Shown here piece by piece: positions 63,752 through 64,000 of a DNA stretch of 64,000 bases. The notes under the pieces were generated by a model. It was given only the letters and a program-made list of their open reading frames with translations, ran no database searches and had not been told where the DNA came from. The stretch comes from Paenibacillus sp. 598K (GTDB lineage: Bacteria; Bacillota; Bacilli; Paenibacillales; Paenibacillaceae), in the NCBI RefSeq assembly GCF_003851045.1, contig NZ_BFBX01000073.1:1-64000 (forward strand), in the 5' to 3' direction. Numbering within the stretch: the first letter of the stretch is position 1; each line of letters begins with the position of its first letter. Both the position numbers and the translations under genes were made by a program.

Positions 63752-63918
63752 CTTGTTCTCCCAATTGTTCTATCGTGTAATGTGTCGCCGCATCCTCTAC
63801 TAAAGAGTATCACATCCGAGATACGATATACTAGTGAACGCTTAATGGACAAAATGTAGCCGATCCAATAATCCGTTTCAGAAGCGAAGGGTTTTCTTTG
63901 GCGCATTCCCAAGCTAAA

Positions 63919-63949
63919 ACAAAAAAAGCCGCAGGATATGCGGCTATGA
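63919..63949 (-). terminator. terminator for a minus-strand gene outside the window
   Basis: On the minus strand AGCCGCA-tatcc-TGCGGCTTTTTTTG. It points leftwards, so it should end a gene lying beyond 63960. No complete gene is seen in 63752-64000. Confidence 0.8.
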
Positions 63950-64000
63950 GTCATTTCTGCCCGATACGTGAACACGTCTCAAGAAAGGAGAAAAGACGAA

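Overview
The window looks like a chromosomal segment of a spore-former-type Firmicute of the order Bacillales, most likely Paenibacillaceae. The grounds are the gene families: a YpdA-type bacillithiol-disulfide reductase, a CcdB-like/CcdC pair, a MutS2-type paralogue, a T-box-controlled threonyl-tRNA synthetase and XerS, combined with strong AGGAGG ribosome binding sites and a G+C-rich coding style over the first ~51 kb. No rRNA, tRNA or CRISPR array was recognised.

Layout. 0-5 kb: MutS2-like ATPase, thiamine pyrophosphokinase (minus), TRIC-type membrane protein overlapping a low-molecular-weight phosphatase, and an esterase (minus). 5-10.2 kb: complete pyruvate dehydrogenase operon pdhA-pdhB-pdhC-pdhD behind a clear sigma-A promoter, with a large hairpin between pdhB and pdhC and a hairpin plus a 51-bp-period repeat array after pdhD. 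10.7-13.7 kb: thyA-folA and a lone gltD with its own terminator. 13.8-19.1 kb: two unknown proteins, topoisomerase III, a GNAT acetyltransferase and a MerR regulator. 19.3-30.9 kb: mixed housekeeping and unknown genes, including a HAD phosphatase, an orphan ABC ATPase, a membrane-anchored receiver protein with CcdC, an APC permease, MOSC, SDR, an APH-fold kinase, YpdA and a three-gene unknown cluster. 31.2-34.6 kb: MoxR/DUF58/DUF4129 operon. 34.7-43.3 kb: signalling cluster with a diguanylate cyclase, an Hpt-receiver protein, a single-domain response regulator, a hybrid histidine kinase, a lipoprotein and a membrane-anchored alpha/beta hydrolase. 43.3-48.3 kb: xerS, tandem T-boxes, thrS and a minimal catalase. 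48.4-51.7 kb: double-MerR regulator divergent from a UvrA paralogue. 51.9-63.8 kb: a visibly more A+T-rich stretch with a ferredoxin, a two-component/ABC export module, a cell-wall amidase with a companion protein, a second two-component system, a tyrosine recombinase and a DUF3817 protein.

The most unusual signal is a set of four 28-bp sites (31092, 44459, 44629, 48322), all in the same orientation. Each is built like a Xer recombination site: an 11-bp arm, a 6-bp centre and an 11-bp arm. Read on the minus strand they carry the arm TTATGTTAACY, which closely resembles the XerD box of chromosomal dif and of plasmid pdif sites. Two flank an empty 142-bp spacer directly upstream of xerS, and the outer pair brackets the T-box-thrS-catalase cassette. 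This suggests a chromosomal, pdif-like modular arrangement; it is an inference from sequence only.

Other points for follow-up are a self-contained multistep phosphorelay with a K-to-R change in one receiver, the double-MerR/UvrA pair, and the hairpins and tandem repeats in and after the pdh operon.
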